Below are positions 8,405 to 16,677 of a stretch of 64,000 nt of DNA, piece after piece. The position numbers and the translations under genes were made by a program. Source of the DNA: DTHT01 sp037444625 (lineage in GTDB: Bacteria; Acidobacteriota; Terriglobia; Bryobacterales; Bryobacteraceae); contig JBBIMA010000006.1 in the NCBI GenBank assembly GCA_037444625.1, forward strand, positions 29,153-93,152, read 5' to 3'. The stretch's first letter is position 1, and the number at the start of each line of letters is the position of its first letter. Under the pieces are notes generated by a model that ran no database searches, was not told where the DNA came from, and worked only from the letters and a program-made list of their open reading frames with translations.

Positions 8405-9679
8405 ATGCGCTCAGTTCTCTTGACGCTGTTGGCAGCCGCCCTGGCTGCCGCCCAATCCGCTTCCTCAGGCAGCCGGAGCCTGCCCGCCTGGCTGAAGGCC
8501 TCCGTCGAGCTGCGCGGCAGGGCCGAGGCCCACCGGGGCATCGGCTACACGCCGGGCAACGACGACGGCTACTACCTGCACCGGCTCCGCCTCAACGCCG
8601 CCATTGAGCCGGACCGGCGCCTGCGTTTCGTTCTGCAAGTGCAAGATGCGCAGGCGCCCGGGCTGAGCCGGAGGCCGCCCCCGGCCGGCATGGTGAACAC
8701 CTTGGACCTGCGGCAGGGCTATCTGGAGCTGGGTCCGGCCGATGGCGGTCCCCTGTCTTTGCGCGTGGGCCGCCAGGACCTCATCTTCGGCGAGGAGCGG
8801 CTGATCGGGGCCGCCGGCTGGGGCAACGTCGGGCGCAGCTTCGACGCCGTCCGCCTCAGTTGGCGCCGGGCGGGCATGCGGCTGGATGGGTTCGCCTCGG
8901 CCGTGGTCCCGGTCCTCGACGGGCGCTTTGACCGGCCGCGACTCAGCAACGGCTTTTACGGCCTGTACGGGTCCCTCGACAAGCTGCTGCCGGACGGTGT
9001 GATCGAGCCCTTCCTGCTTTGGAAGACCGCCTCCCGCACCACGGCTGAAAACGGCCGCAGCGGAGATCTGGATGTCTACACCGGAGGCGCGCGGGTGGTA
9101 TCCAAGCTGCCGCGCGGGCTGGACTGCAACGTCGAGATGGCCATCCAGGGCGGGCGCGCCGCCGGCGATCGCGTGCGCGCCTGGGCGGGTCACTGGGCCC
9201 TGGGCTGGGCGCCCTGGAAGGATCGGCCCCTGCGCCTGATCGCCGAGTACAACTTCGCTTCGGGCGACCGCGATCCGCGGGACGGCCGCCGCGGCACGTT
9301 CGATCAGCTTTACCCCACCAACCACTCCAAGTACGGCACGGCGGACCAGATCGGCTGGCGCAACATCCATGACCTGATGCCGGGGCTGGAGTGGCGCCCC
9401 CGCCGGGCGTGGCGTTTGAAGTTCGACTACCACGCTTTCTGGCTGGCCGATCGCCGCGACGCGCTCTACACCGAGGGGGGCGCCGTATTCGCGCGCAATC
9501 CGCAGGCCGGCAGCAGCCGGATCGGCTGGGAGTTGGACGCCCAGGCCGAATGGCGGTTCTCCGACCGGCTTCAGTTCGGTCTGGGCTACGCCCGCCTGTT
9601 CGCCGGACCCTACTTGAGGCAAACTACCCGAGGCGCGGGCTTCAGTTACCCGTACCTGATGTGGAGTTACCGCTTCTAA
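8405..9679 (+). CDS. alginate-export-type outer-membrane porin
   Basis: The 424-residue protein begins with a signal peptide (MRSVLLTLLAAALAAAQS). It contains alternating beta-strand segments typical of the alginate export porin family, including DDGYYLHRLRLNAAIEPDRR, LRVGRQDLIFGEERLIG and a final FSYPYLMWSYRF. The terminal Phe is the usual outer-membrane barrel signature. AlgE-like barrels pass anionic polysaccharide or small organic solutes. No alginate synthesis genes are nearby, so the substrate is unknown. GGGA lies about six bases before the ATG. A weak -10-like TACCAT lies near 8375. It converges on tssK with a gap of only ten bases. Confidence 0.8.
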   Translation: MRSVLLTLLAAALAAAQSASSGSRSLPAWLKASVELRGRAEAHRGIGYTPGNDDGYYLHRLRLNAAIEPDRRLRFVLQVQDAQAPGLSRRPPPAGMVNTLDLRQGYLELGPADGGPLSLRVGRQDLIFGEERLIGAAGWGNVGRSFDAVRLSWRRAGMRLDGFASAVVPVLDGRFDRPRLSNGFYGLYGSLDKLLPDGVIEPFLLWKTASRTTAENGRSGDLDVYTGGARVVSKLPRGLDCNVEMAIQGGRAAGDRVRAWAGHWALGWAPWKDRPLRLIAEYNFASGDRDPRDGRRGTFDQLYPTNHSKYGTADQIGWRNIHDLMPGLEWRPRRAWRLKFDYHAFWLADRRDALYTEGGAVFARNPQAGSSRIGWELDAQAEWRFSDRLQFGLGYARLFAGPYLRQTTRGAGFSYPYLMWSYRF

Positions 9680-9689
9680 GCCGGGTGAT

Positions 9690-11045
9690 TCAGCCTGCCT
9701 GCGGCAGCAGGATGACCAGCTCGAGCTGCGGGTTGGGGAAATCGGCGGGCACGTAGGCGGCCAGATTGCGGGCCCGGCAAATGGCCTCCCAAGCCCCGCC
9801 GGACTGGTTCAGGCTGAAGTACTGGTAGTTCAGCTTGATGGGAATCGAACCGGGCGGCGTGGGCGTGTGGATCAATCGCACGCCCGGCAGGGCCTGACGG
9901 ACCAGGTGCTCGATGTGGGTGGCCGAGCAGACCTTGATGAGCAAGGGCGCTTTGGAGATCAACTCCGCTTCGTTCATTTCGGCCTGAATCGCCAGATACA
10001 TGCGGGTGTTCGCCAGATACTTCTCCTCGGCCAGGGCGGTGGCGTAGATGGAGGGCTGGACGAGCTTGAGCGGCAGGGAGACGAAGTTGGCCGGCACGAC
10101 GGTCTCCAGCAGGAAACGCAGCTTCTCGTCCAGGTCGGTGAACGAGCGGCCCAGCTCCTCGTGGTCGTAGACGGGCAGGTCGCGCGGCTGGATCTTCAGC
10201 GAGAAGGTGGTCAAGGCGCCGGCCAGCGAAGTCATCAGGGCGAACAAGCCCTCGGGATGGCCCTTGCGCGTCTCGAACAGGTGGCGAAACAGGGGGAAGT
10301 GCGAGTTGATGGTGTACAGGAGCCAGAAATTGGCGATGTCGGAGGAGGTGAAATCGGCCAGCGTCTGGTTTTTTTGCCGGCGGACGCCGGAGAGCATGGC
10401 GCTGCGCGCGGCCAGGATCTCGACCAGACGCCGGAGGATGGACATCAGGTAGTCGCTGGCGGCGATGTCCAGCAGGGGGGGCACGAAGCGGGCGTCCAAC
10501 TGAAAACCGCCGGCAGGAGTGCGCTGGACGCGGGCGACGCGCAAGGCGGTGGCCCCCTGGCGGGTCTCGCTCTCGGCCAGCAGCCGGAAGTTCTTGCGCG
10601 CCACCTGGACGGGACGTTCCGTGCGGTCCCAGTTCTCGTCCCGAACCACGGCCACTTCGGCCACGAAACGGGTGTCGGCGCTCTGGGCGGCGGCGGCCAC
10701 GTTCAAGCCGCGCTCCCGGTAGTGGGGAATGGCCAGGTAGAGATCCACCGCTTCCTGCTCGTCCTGGAAGTATTCGGCCAGGGGTTTGGGAGGCGGGGCG
10801 GGATCGGACTCCGGGATGTCGAAGGGCAGTCCGTCGGGCAGGATGCCCTCGGCCAGCGACAAGGCGAACTGGCCGGCCTGGAGGGCTTCTTGGTTGACGT
10901 AGAGACGGCGAAAGCCCCAGGGGCGGAAGCTGAGGGCCTCCAAATGGAAGCGGAGGACATTCTCGATATAGAGATCCTGAGATTGCAAATGCTGGGGCGT
11001 AAGGAAAGTGCCCTTGGACCAGATCACGGGCTGAAGCCGCCGCAT
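9690..11045 (-). CDS. tssK: type VI secretion baseplate subunit TssK
   Basis: The 451-residue protein has the clear N-terminal signature of TssK, VIWSKGTFLTPQHLQSQDLY, and matches the family's usual length of about 445 residues. TssK is the trimeric baseplate component that links the TssEFG wedge to the membrane complex. None of the other type VI genes (tssB, tssC, hcp, vgrG, clpV, tssJLM) lies in this window. The neighbours are a porin and a divergent hybrid histidine kinase. A GGA lies about six bases before the ATG. The family call is firm; whether a full system exists elsewhere in the genome is not known. Confidence 0.92.
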   Translation of the reverse strand: MRRLQPVIWSKGTFLTPQHLQSQDLYIENVLRFHLEALSFRPWGFRRLYVNQEALQAGQFALSLAEGILPDGLPFDIPESDPAPPPKPLAEYFQDEQEAVDLYLAIPHYRERGLNVAAAAQSADTRFVAEVAVVRDENWDRTERPVQVARKNFRLLAESETRQGATALRVARVQRTPAGGFQLDARFVPPLLDIAASDYLMSILRRLVEILAARSAMLSGVRRQKNQTLADFTSSDIANFWLLYTINSHFPLFRHLFETRKGHPEGLFALMTSLAGALTTFSLKIQPRDLPVYDHEELGRSFTDLDEKLRFLLETVVPANFVSLPLKLVQPSIYATALAEEKYLANTRMYLAIQAEMNEAELISKAPLLIKVCSATHIEHLVRQALPGVRLIHTPTPPGSIPIKLNYQYFSLNQSGGAWEAICRARNLAAYVPADFPNPQLELVILLPQAG

Positions 11046-11148
11046 AGCGATTCCAAGCTAGCAAGAACGGGGACGGAAAGCAAAGGGGCGGCGGGAGGCT
11101 AAAGTTTTCACCTGAGCCGCCGATAGCAGGCTCGAAGCGGCAGTCGCC

Positions 11149-13062
11149 ATGGCCAAGTCTTCCGCCTCCGGCCGAACCCAGACCGGCTCGGCCCTCCCGG
11201 CGCCGCCGGCCGCCGGCCAACTGCTGCGGCTGCTGGCGCACCAACTGCCGGCCGTGATCTGGACCACGGACCGCGCCCTGCGCTTCACCTCCAGCTTCGG
11301 CCGCGGCCTGGCGGAGCTCGGCCTGCGGCCCGGCCAACTCGTCGGCCGGAGCCTGTTCGACTACTTTCAGACCGACGATCCCGACTTCCCGCCCATCGCC
11401 GCCCATCGCCGGGCGCTGGGGGGCGAAGCCCTCAGCGAGGAGTTCCGCTGGAGGGACCGGCTTGTGCAGGTCCACTTGGAGCCGCTGCCGGAGCGGCAGG
11501 GCGTGCTGGGCCTGGCGGTGGACCTCACCGAGCGCGACCGAGCCGAGCGGGCCCGCCTGGCGGGCGAACAGCGCTATCGGCAGTTGTTCGAGGACGCCCC
11601 GGACGTGATCTTCACGCTGGACCTGGAGGGTCACTTCACTTCCTTGAACAAGGCCGCCGAGCGCATCAGCGGGTACCGGCGTTCCGAGTTGCTGGGGGCC
11701 AACATCACCCGCTTGCTGGAACCCGAGCCGGCACGCTTCGTTTTCGAGTGCATCCGGCGGGCGTTGGGCGGGGAGACCAGCGCGGAATTCGAACTGCCCA
11801 TGCGGACCAAGGATGGCCGCCGGATCTATCTGGAGGTGAGCGCGCGGCTCCAGTTCGCCAACGGACGCCCCGCAGGCATCCAGGGCATCGCGCGAGACGT
11901 GACCGAACGCAAGCGCCTGGAGGAGCGGTTGCGCCAGAGCCAGAAGCTGGAAGCCATCGGCGAACTGGCCGGAGGGGTGGCGCACGACTTCAACAACCTG
12001 CTCTCGGCCATCCTAGGCTACAGCGACCTATTGCAGGCCCGCCCCGAGCCCGACGGCTTGGTGCGCGAGGCGGCCCAGGCGATCCAGAAAGCCGCCGAGC
12101 GCGCCCAGCAACTGGCCGCCCGGCTGCTCGGCTTCGCGCGCCAGGGCAAGGTCCAGAACATCCCGGTGGATCTGCACGCCCTGCTGGAGGAACTGCTGGA
12201 GCTGCTGGAGCGCACCCTGCCCCGTACCATTAGGGTCGTCAAACGATTCCAGGCCGAGCCGGCCCTCAGTCGGGGCGATCCCGCCCAGCTCCGCCAGGTC
12301 TTCCTCAATCTGGCCCTGAACGCCCGCGACGCCATGCCCGAAGGCGGCGTGCTGACTTTCCAGACCGAGCCGGCGGAGTTGGAGGCCGAAAGCTTCCGGG
12401 CCCTGGGCGCCCCGGCGCCCGGCGCCTACGTCAAGGTTTCGGTGGCGGACACGGGCATCGGGATAGCGGCCGAGCATCTGCCCCGGTTGTTCGAGCCTTT
12501 CTTCACCACCAAGCCAGCGGGCGGCGGCTCGGGCATGGGGCTGGCCATGGTTTACGGCATCGTCAAGAACCACGGGGGGACGGTCGAGGTCTCCAGCCGG
12601 CCGGGCTGCGGCTCGACGTTCACGGTCTACCTCCCGCTGGAGCGCTCGGCCGAGGTCCGGACGGCGCAGCGGCCGGCGCGAGCGCCCGCCCGGGCGAAGG
12701 CTTCGATCCTGGTGATTGACGACGAGCCGATGGTAGGCCAGACCGCCGTGCGGCTGCTGGAAAACCTGGGCTACCAGGCGGCCTCGATCAGCGACCCCGG
12801 CAAGGCTCTGGAAGCTTTTCGCGCCGCCGACCCGGGCTTCGACCTGGTGATGTTGGACGTGCTGATGCCGGGCTTTTCGGGCGAAGAATGCCTGCGCGCC
12901 TTGAAGGCCGCCCGTCCTGAGGTCCCCGTGATAGTGACCAGCGGCTACTGCCCGGAGGAAGTCGCTCGCGGCCTGCGGGAGGCGGGGGCCGCCTGCTTTC
13001 TGGCCAAGCCTTATCAGATGACCCAACTGGCCGAGGCGCTGCGTCGGGTCCTGGGCGCCTGA
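11149..13062 (+). CDS. hybrid histidine kinase with two PAS domains and a C-terminal receiver
   Basis: The 637-residue cytoplasmic sensor kinase has no membrane segment. An N-terminal PAS-like domain covers roughly residues 30-130 and a second PAS about 140-260. The dimerisation domain has the phosphoacceptor histidine in GGVAHDFNNLLSAILGYSDL near residue 281. The ATPase domain has NLALNARDAMPEGG, DTGIGI and GSGMGLAMVYGIVKNHGG. A receiver spans about 520-637 with VIDDEP at its start and the acceptor Asp in VMLDVLMPG near residue 570. The kinase core is of the HDxNN (NtrB-like) class. No partner response regulator is adjacent. It is divergent from tssK, with about 100 bases between the starts. 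Confidence 0.92.
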   Translation: MAKSSASGRTQTGSALPAPPAAGQLLRLLAHQLPAVIWTTDRALRFTSSFGRGLAELGLRPGQLVGRSLFDYFQTDDPDFPPIAAHRRALGGEALSEEFRWRDRLVQVHLEPLPERQGVLGLAVDLTERDRAERARLAGEQRYRQLFEDAPDVIFTLDLEGHFTSLNKAAERISGYRRSELLGANITRLLEPEPARFVFECIRRALGGETSAEFELPMRTKDGRRIYLEVSARLQFANGRPAGIQGIARDVTERKRLEERLRQSQKLEAIGELAGGVAHDFNNLLSAILGYSDLLQARPEPDGLVREAAQAIQKAAERAQQLAARLLGFARQGKVQNIPVDLHALLEELLELLERTLPRTIRVVKRFQAEPALSRGDPAQLRQVFLNLALNARDAMPEGGVLTFQTEPAELEAESFRALGAPAPGAYVKVSVADTGIGIAAEHLPRLFEPFFTTKPAGGGSGMGLAMVYGIVKNHGGTVEVSSRPGCGSTFTVYLPLERSAEVRTAQRPARAPARAKASILVIDDEPMVGQTAVRLLENLGYQAASISDPGKALEAFRAADPGFDLVMLDVLMPGFSGEECLRALKAARPEVPVIVTSGYCPEEVARGLREAGAACFLAKPYQMTQLAEALRRVLGA

Positions 13063-13068
13063 GGGGCA

Positions 13069-13084
13069 CGGCCGCCGGCGGCCG
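13069..13084. terminator. GC-only perfect palindrome after the hybrid kinase
   Basis: CGGCCGCCGGCGGCCG is a perfect 16-bp palindrome beginning six bases past the kinase stop codon. It could fold as a hairpin terminator, but lacks a T-tract, and in DNA this rich in G+C such palindromes also arise by chance. Confidence 0.3.
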
Positions 13085-13088
13085 GTTG

Positions 13089-13097
13089 TGACATAAT
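13089..13097 (+). promoter_or_regulatory. extended -10 promoter candidate for the first Oar-like receptor
   Basis: TGACATAAT fits an extended -10 element (TG, one base, then CATAAT). It lies about 43 bases before the receptor's ATG, in a locally less G+C-rich stretch. No clear -35 is visible. A GGGGG tract about seven bases before the ATG acts as the ribosome-binding site. Confidence 0.4.
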
Positions 13098-13140
13098 GCC
13101 GCTTGAGAGGTGTTGTCAATTCTCCTGATGGGGGTCAAAG

Positions 13141-16100
13141 ATGGGCAGATTAGTCATCCGTCTCACGGCGGCGTTGCTCGCCTGCGCCGCCTGGCTTCTC
13201 AGCCAGAACATCAGCGGGACGCTGAGCGGTACGGTGCGCGACCCGGCCGGCTCGGTGATCCCGAACGCTCAAGTCATCCTGACCAATCAAGCCACCGGGG
13301 TGGCCCAGAAGTCGGCCAGCAACGAGGCGGGCCTGTTCGTGTTCTCCAGCGTGCTGCCCGGCACCTACACGCTGGAAATCTCGGCCGCCGGCTTTCGGGC
13401 CTACCAGGTGCGCGACATCAGCTTGACCGCCAATGAACGGCGGTCGCTGGGCGACATCACGCTCCAGGTGGGCCAGCTTACCGAGCGCGTCGAGGTGGTG
13501 GCCGAAGTCACTCCCGTGCAAGTCGCCTCCAGCGAGCGCGCCGGGCTGGTCAGCGGCGAGCAGGTGATCAACCTGGCCATCAAGGGCCGGGACTTTCTGG
13601 GCCTGCTCTCCACGCTGCCGGGGGTGGTGGACACCCGCGCCGGGGCCCGGGAGATCGTCATGACCGGCAACGTGCTCCAGGGGCTGCATATCAACGGAGG
13701 CCGCGAGACCTCGATCATGTACGCCCTGGACGGCATCTCGGCGGTGGACACCGGTTCGAACACCAGCGTGCATAACGAGCCCAACATGGACGCCATCGGC
13801 GAGGTCAAGGTGCTGACTTCGAACTACCAGGCCGAGTACGGGCGCAACAGCGCGGGCACCATCAACGTCATCATCAAGAGCGGCACGCGCGACTTCCACG
13901 GCAGCGCCTACTGGTACTACCGCCACGAGACGCTCAACGCCAACGGCTTCTTCCAGAACCGCACCAGAACCGCCAAGCCGCTGTACCGCTTCAACAGCGG
14001 CGGCTACTCGATCGGCGGGCCGTTCTACATTCCGGGCAAGTTCAACACCAACCGGGACAAGCTGTTCTTCTTCTTCTCCCAGGAGTACGTGCGGCGCAGG
14101 CTGTACCCCGGCGTGCGCTTCGTCACCACGCCCACGGCGCTCCAGCGCAACGGCGATTTCTCCGACACGCGCGACCTGAACGGCGCGCTGATCCCGGTCC
14201 GCGATCCTCTCACCGCCCAGCCGTTCCCCGGCAACGTCATTCCCAAAGCGCGCATCAATGCGCTCGGCCAGGCCATCCTGAACTTCTACCCGCTGCCTAA
14301 CTATACAGAGACCGACCCGGCGCTGCGCTACGCGCGCAACTACCGCTCCAACGTCAGCGGGCGCAACCCGCGCCGCCAGGACGTCTACCGGGTGGACTAC
14401 GTGATCAGCCCCGGCCTGACCGCCTACGTGCGGGGCATCACCGACCACGATCACGAGTACTGGCCTTACGGCTCCTGGGTCTCGGGCAACCTGAATTTCG
14501 ATTTGACCGAGACCTTCCGGCCCCAGCGCGGCCGGGGCGGCGTGCTCAACCTGACCAAGCTGTTCGGCCCCTCCACCGTGAACGAGTTCACCATGGGCGC
14601 CACCACCCGCGGCCAGACCTTCAATCCGGTGGACAAGAGCAAGGTGGCGCGCAGCCGCATGGGCAACATCGGCCAGTGGTACCCGGCCTCCAACGAATCG
14701 GGCGCCATTCCCAATGTCACCTTCGGCGGGGTGCCCAACTACATCAACGCCTCGCTGGGCAACATTCCCTACACCAATGAGAACCCGGTCTTCACCTTTG
14801 CCGACAACCTCAGCAAGGTCATCGGGCGGCATACCTTGAAGTTCGGGCTGTACATCGAGCGCATGCGCAAGGACGAAGTGGGAGGGCCCAATACGCGCGG
14901 GGCCTTCAGCTTCGGGCGCAACGTGAACAATCCCTTCGACGCCAACTACGCCTTCGCCAACGCCATCCTGGGCAACTTCGAGAGTTACTCCGAGGGCACT
15001 TTCCGTCCCTACTCGCATTACCGCTACACGCAGGTCGAGTGGTACGCGCAGAACTCCTGGAAGGCCACCCGGGGGCTGACCTTCGAGCTGGGCGTGCGCT
15101 TCTACAACGCGCCCTCGGCCCACGACGAGCGCTTCGCCATCACCACCTTCGATCCGGCCCGCTACGACTCGAAGAGCGTAGCGGCCCTCATCTGGCCGGG
15201 GCGAGACGCCTCCGGGCGCCGTGCGGGCGTAGACCTGCGCACCGGCCGGACTTACCCGGTCCCCTACATCGGGCTGTTCGTGCCGGGCTCGGGCAACGAC
15301 GCGCCGGGCATGGTAGTGGGCGGCAAGGGCTACAACCCCAAGCTGTACGATACGCCCCGCGTGGCCGTGGGGCCGCGTTTCGGCTTCGCCTGGGACCCGC
15401 GCGGCGACGGCAAGACGGCCGTGCGCGGCGGTTTCGGCATCTTCTACGACCGGCCGCAGGGCAACGTCTACTCGGGCACCAACGGCCAGCCTCCCGTGGC
15501 CTACACGCCCACCTTGTATTTCGGCAACCTGGATACGTTCCTGCAAGCCCAGGGCGCGGTGGGCCCCTCGAGCGTCAACGCCCCGCAGGTGGGACGCCAG
15601 CCCCTGCCCCGCGTGATGAATTACAGCTTCGGCATCCAGCGCGAAATCGGCTTTCAGACCGTGTTGGACGCCGCCTACGTGGGCAGCGTCGGCCGGCACT
15701 TACTCTATGTGCGCAACATCAATGCCATCCCGATGTATTCGCGCTTCGATCCGGCCAATCTGGACCGCACGACCAACAGCCCGCTGCCGGACAACTTCTT
15801 CCGGCCTTACCTGGGCATGAGCACCATCAACCTGCGCGGCTTCGGCGCCACCTCCAGCTACAACTCGCTGCAAGTCACCGCCAACCGGCGCATGGCGCGC
15901 GGCGTCCAGTTCGGCGTCTCCTACACTTACTCCAAGTCCTTAGGGGTGGGCGCGGGCGACTTCGACGGGGTCAGCCCGTACTTCTCCATGCGCCGGCGCA
16001 ACTACGGCCTGCTCAGCTACGACGTGCCGCATGTCCTCAGCATCAACTACACCTGGAGCCTGCCCAATCCCTGGCGGGACAACAAGCCGCTCAGCCTGCT

Positions 16101-16581
16101 GCTGGGCCACTGGCAGATCTCCGGCATCACGTCCTTCCTCTCGGGCACACCCTTCACGCCCGGCTTCTCGACCAGCGATTCGGTGGACCTGACCGGCTCC
16201 AACGAGGGCGCGCGCATCACGGTGCTGGGCGATCCGCGCCTGCCCAAGAGCGAGCGCACCTTCTACCGCAACTTCAAGACCGAGATGTTCGCCCGCACCC
16301 CGGCGCGCGACTTCGGCAACGCGGGCATCGGCCTGCTGCGCGGTCCGGGCGTCAACAACTGGGATCTCGCTGTCTCCAAGCGCGTGCCGGTGGCCGGCGA
16401 ACAGCGCTACTTCCAGTTCCGCACCGAGTTCTACAACGCCTGGAATCACACCCAGTTCTCGGGCGTGGACAGCGGAGCGCGCTTCAATCCCCAGGGACAG
16501 CAGATCAACGCCAACTTCGGCGCCTACAATTCGGCGCGCGACCCGCGCCGCATCCAGCTTTCGCTTCGTTTCATGTTCTAA
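13141..16581 (+). CDS. Oar-like TonB-dependent receptor with carboxypeptidase-regulatory-like domain
   Basis: The 1146-residue outer-membrane protein has a signal peptide (MGRLVIRLTAALLACAAWLLS). It then has an Ig-like carboxypeptidase-regulatory domain at about 25-110 (GTVRDPAGSVIPNAQVILTN). A plug domain follows (SNYQAEYGRNSAGTINVIIKSG) and a large beta-barrel ending in RRIQLSLRFMF. This architecture is abundant in acidobacteria and resembles Oar of Myxococcus. It is taken to import large or scarce substrates with TonB energy, though for most members the ligand is unknown. No classical TonB box was recognised. It converges on a second receptor of the same class across a strong hairpin. Confidence 0.92.
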   Translation: MGRLVIRLTAALLACAAWLLSQNISGTLSGTVRDPAGSVIPNAQVILTNQATGVAQKSASNEAGLFVFSSVLPGTYTLEISAAGFRAYQVRDISLTANERRSLGDITLQVGQLTERVEVVAEVTPVQVASSERAGLVSGEQVINLAIKGRDFLGLLSTLPGVVDTRAGAREIVMTGNVLQGLHINGGRETSIMYALDGISAVDTGSNTSVHNEPNMDAIGEVKVLTSNYQAEYGRNSAGTINVIIKSGTRDFHGSAYWYYRHETLNANGFFQNRTRTAKPLYRFNSGGYSIGGPFYIPGKFNTNRDKLFFFFSQEYVRRRLYPGVRFVTTPTALQRNGDFSDTRDLNGALIPVRDPLTAQPFPGNVIPKARINALGQAILNFYPLPNYTETDPALRYARNYRSNVSGRNPRRQDVYRVDYVISPGLTAYVRGITDHDHEYWPYGSWVSGNLNFDLTETFRPQRGRGGVLNLTKLFGPSTVNEFTMGATTRGQTFNPVDKSKVARSRMGNIGQWYPASNESGAIPNVTFGGVPNYINASLGNIPYTNENPVFTFADNLSKVIGRHTLKFGLYIERMRKDEVGGPNTRGAFSFGRNVNNPFDANYAFANAILGNFESYSEGTFRPYSHYRYTQVEWYAQNSWKATRGLTFELGVRFYNAPSAHDERFAITTFDPARYDSKSVAALIWPGRDASGRRAGVDLRTGRTYPVPYIGLFVPGSGNDAPGMVVGGKGYNPKLYDTPRVAVGPRFGFAWDPRGDGKTAVRGGFGIFYDRPQGNVYSGTNGQPPVAYTPTLYFGNLDTFLQAQGAVGPSSVNAPQVGRQPLPRVMNYSFGIQREIGFQTVLDAAYVGSVGRHLLYVRNINAIPMYSRFDPANLDRTTNSPLPDNFFRPYLGMSTINLRGFGATSSYNSLQVTANRRMARGVQFGVSYTYSKSLGVGAGDFDGVSPYFSMRRRNYGLLSYDVPHVLSINYTWSLPNPWRDNKPLSLLLGHWQISGITSFLSGTPFTPGFSTSDSVDLTGSNEGARITVLGDPRLPKSERTFYRNFKTEMFARTPARDFGNAGIGLLRGPGVNNWDLAVSKRVPVAGEQRYFQFRTEFYNAWNHTQFSGVDSGARFNPQGQQINANFGAYNSARDPRRIQLSLRFMF

Positions 16582-16587
16582 GGATCA

Positions 16588-16620
16588 GGGAGCCGCGGCC
16601 GAAAGTCCGGCCGCGGCTCC
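16588..16620. terminator. 13-bp stem hairpin between two convergent receptor genes
   Basis: GGAGCCGCGGCCG at 16589-16601 pairs perfectly with CGGCCGCGGCTCC at 16608-16620 around the six-base loop AAAGTC. It starts eight bases after the receptor stop. It lacks a following T-run, so termination may be inefficient or factor-assisted, but its place between convergent genes suits a bidirectional terminator. Confidence 0.6.
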
Positions 16621-16637
16621 GCCTTCCAGGGAGGCGC

Positions 16638-16651
16638 CGCGCCCGGGCGCG
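16638..16651. repeat. GC-only palindrome near the end of the second receptor gene
   Basis: CGCGCCCGGGCGCG is a perfect 14-bp palindrome 27 bases past the stop of the minus-strand receptor. It could be a second terminator stem for that gene. Confidence 0.3.
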
Positions 16652-16677
16652 TGCGGCGGAGCAGCCCGGGCAACCCT

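Noticed and set aside
9676..11985. 769-residue minus-strand frame spanning tssK and the hybrid kinase region
   Set aside because: It crosses two well-supported genes in wrong frames and contains no recognisable domain.
13150..15699. 849-residue open frame opposite the first Oar-like receptor
   Set aside because: Shadow of the receptor's codon bias; no signal, motif or ribosome-binding site.
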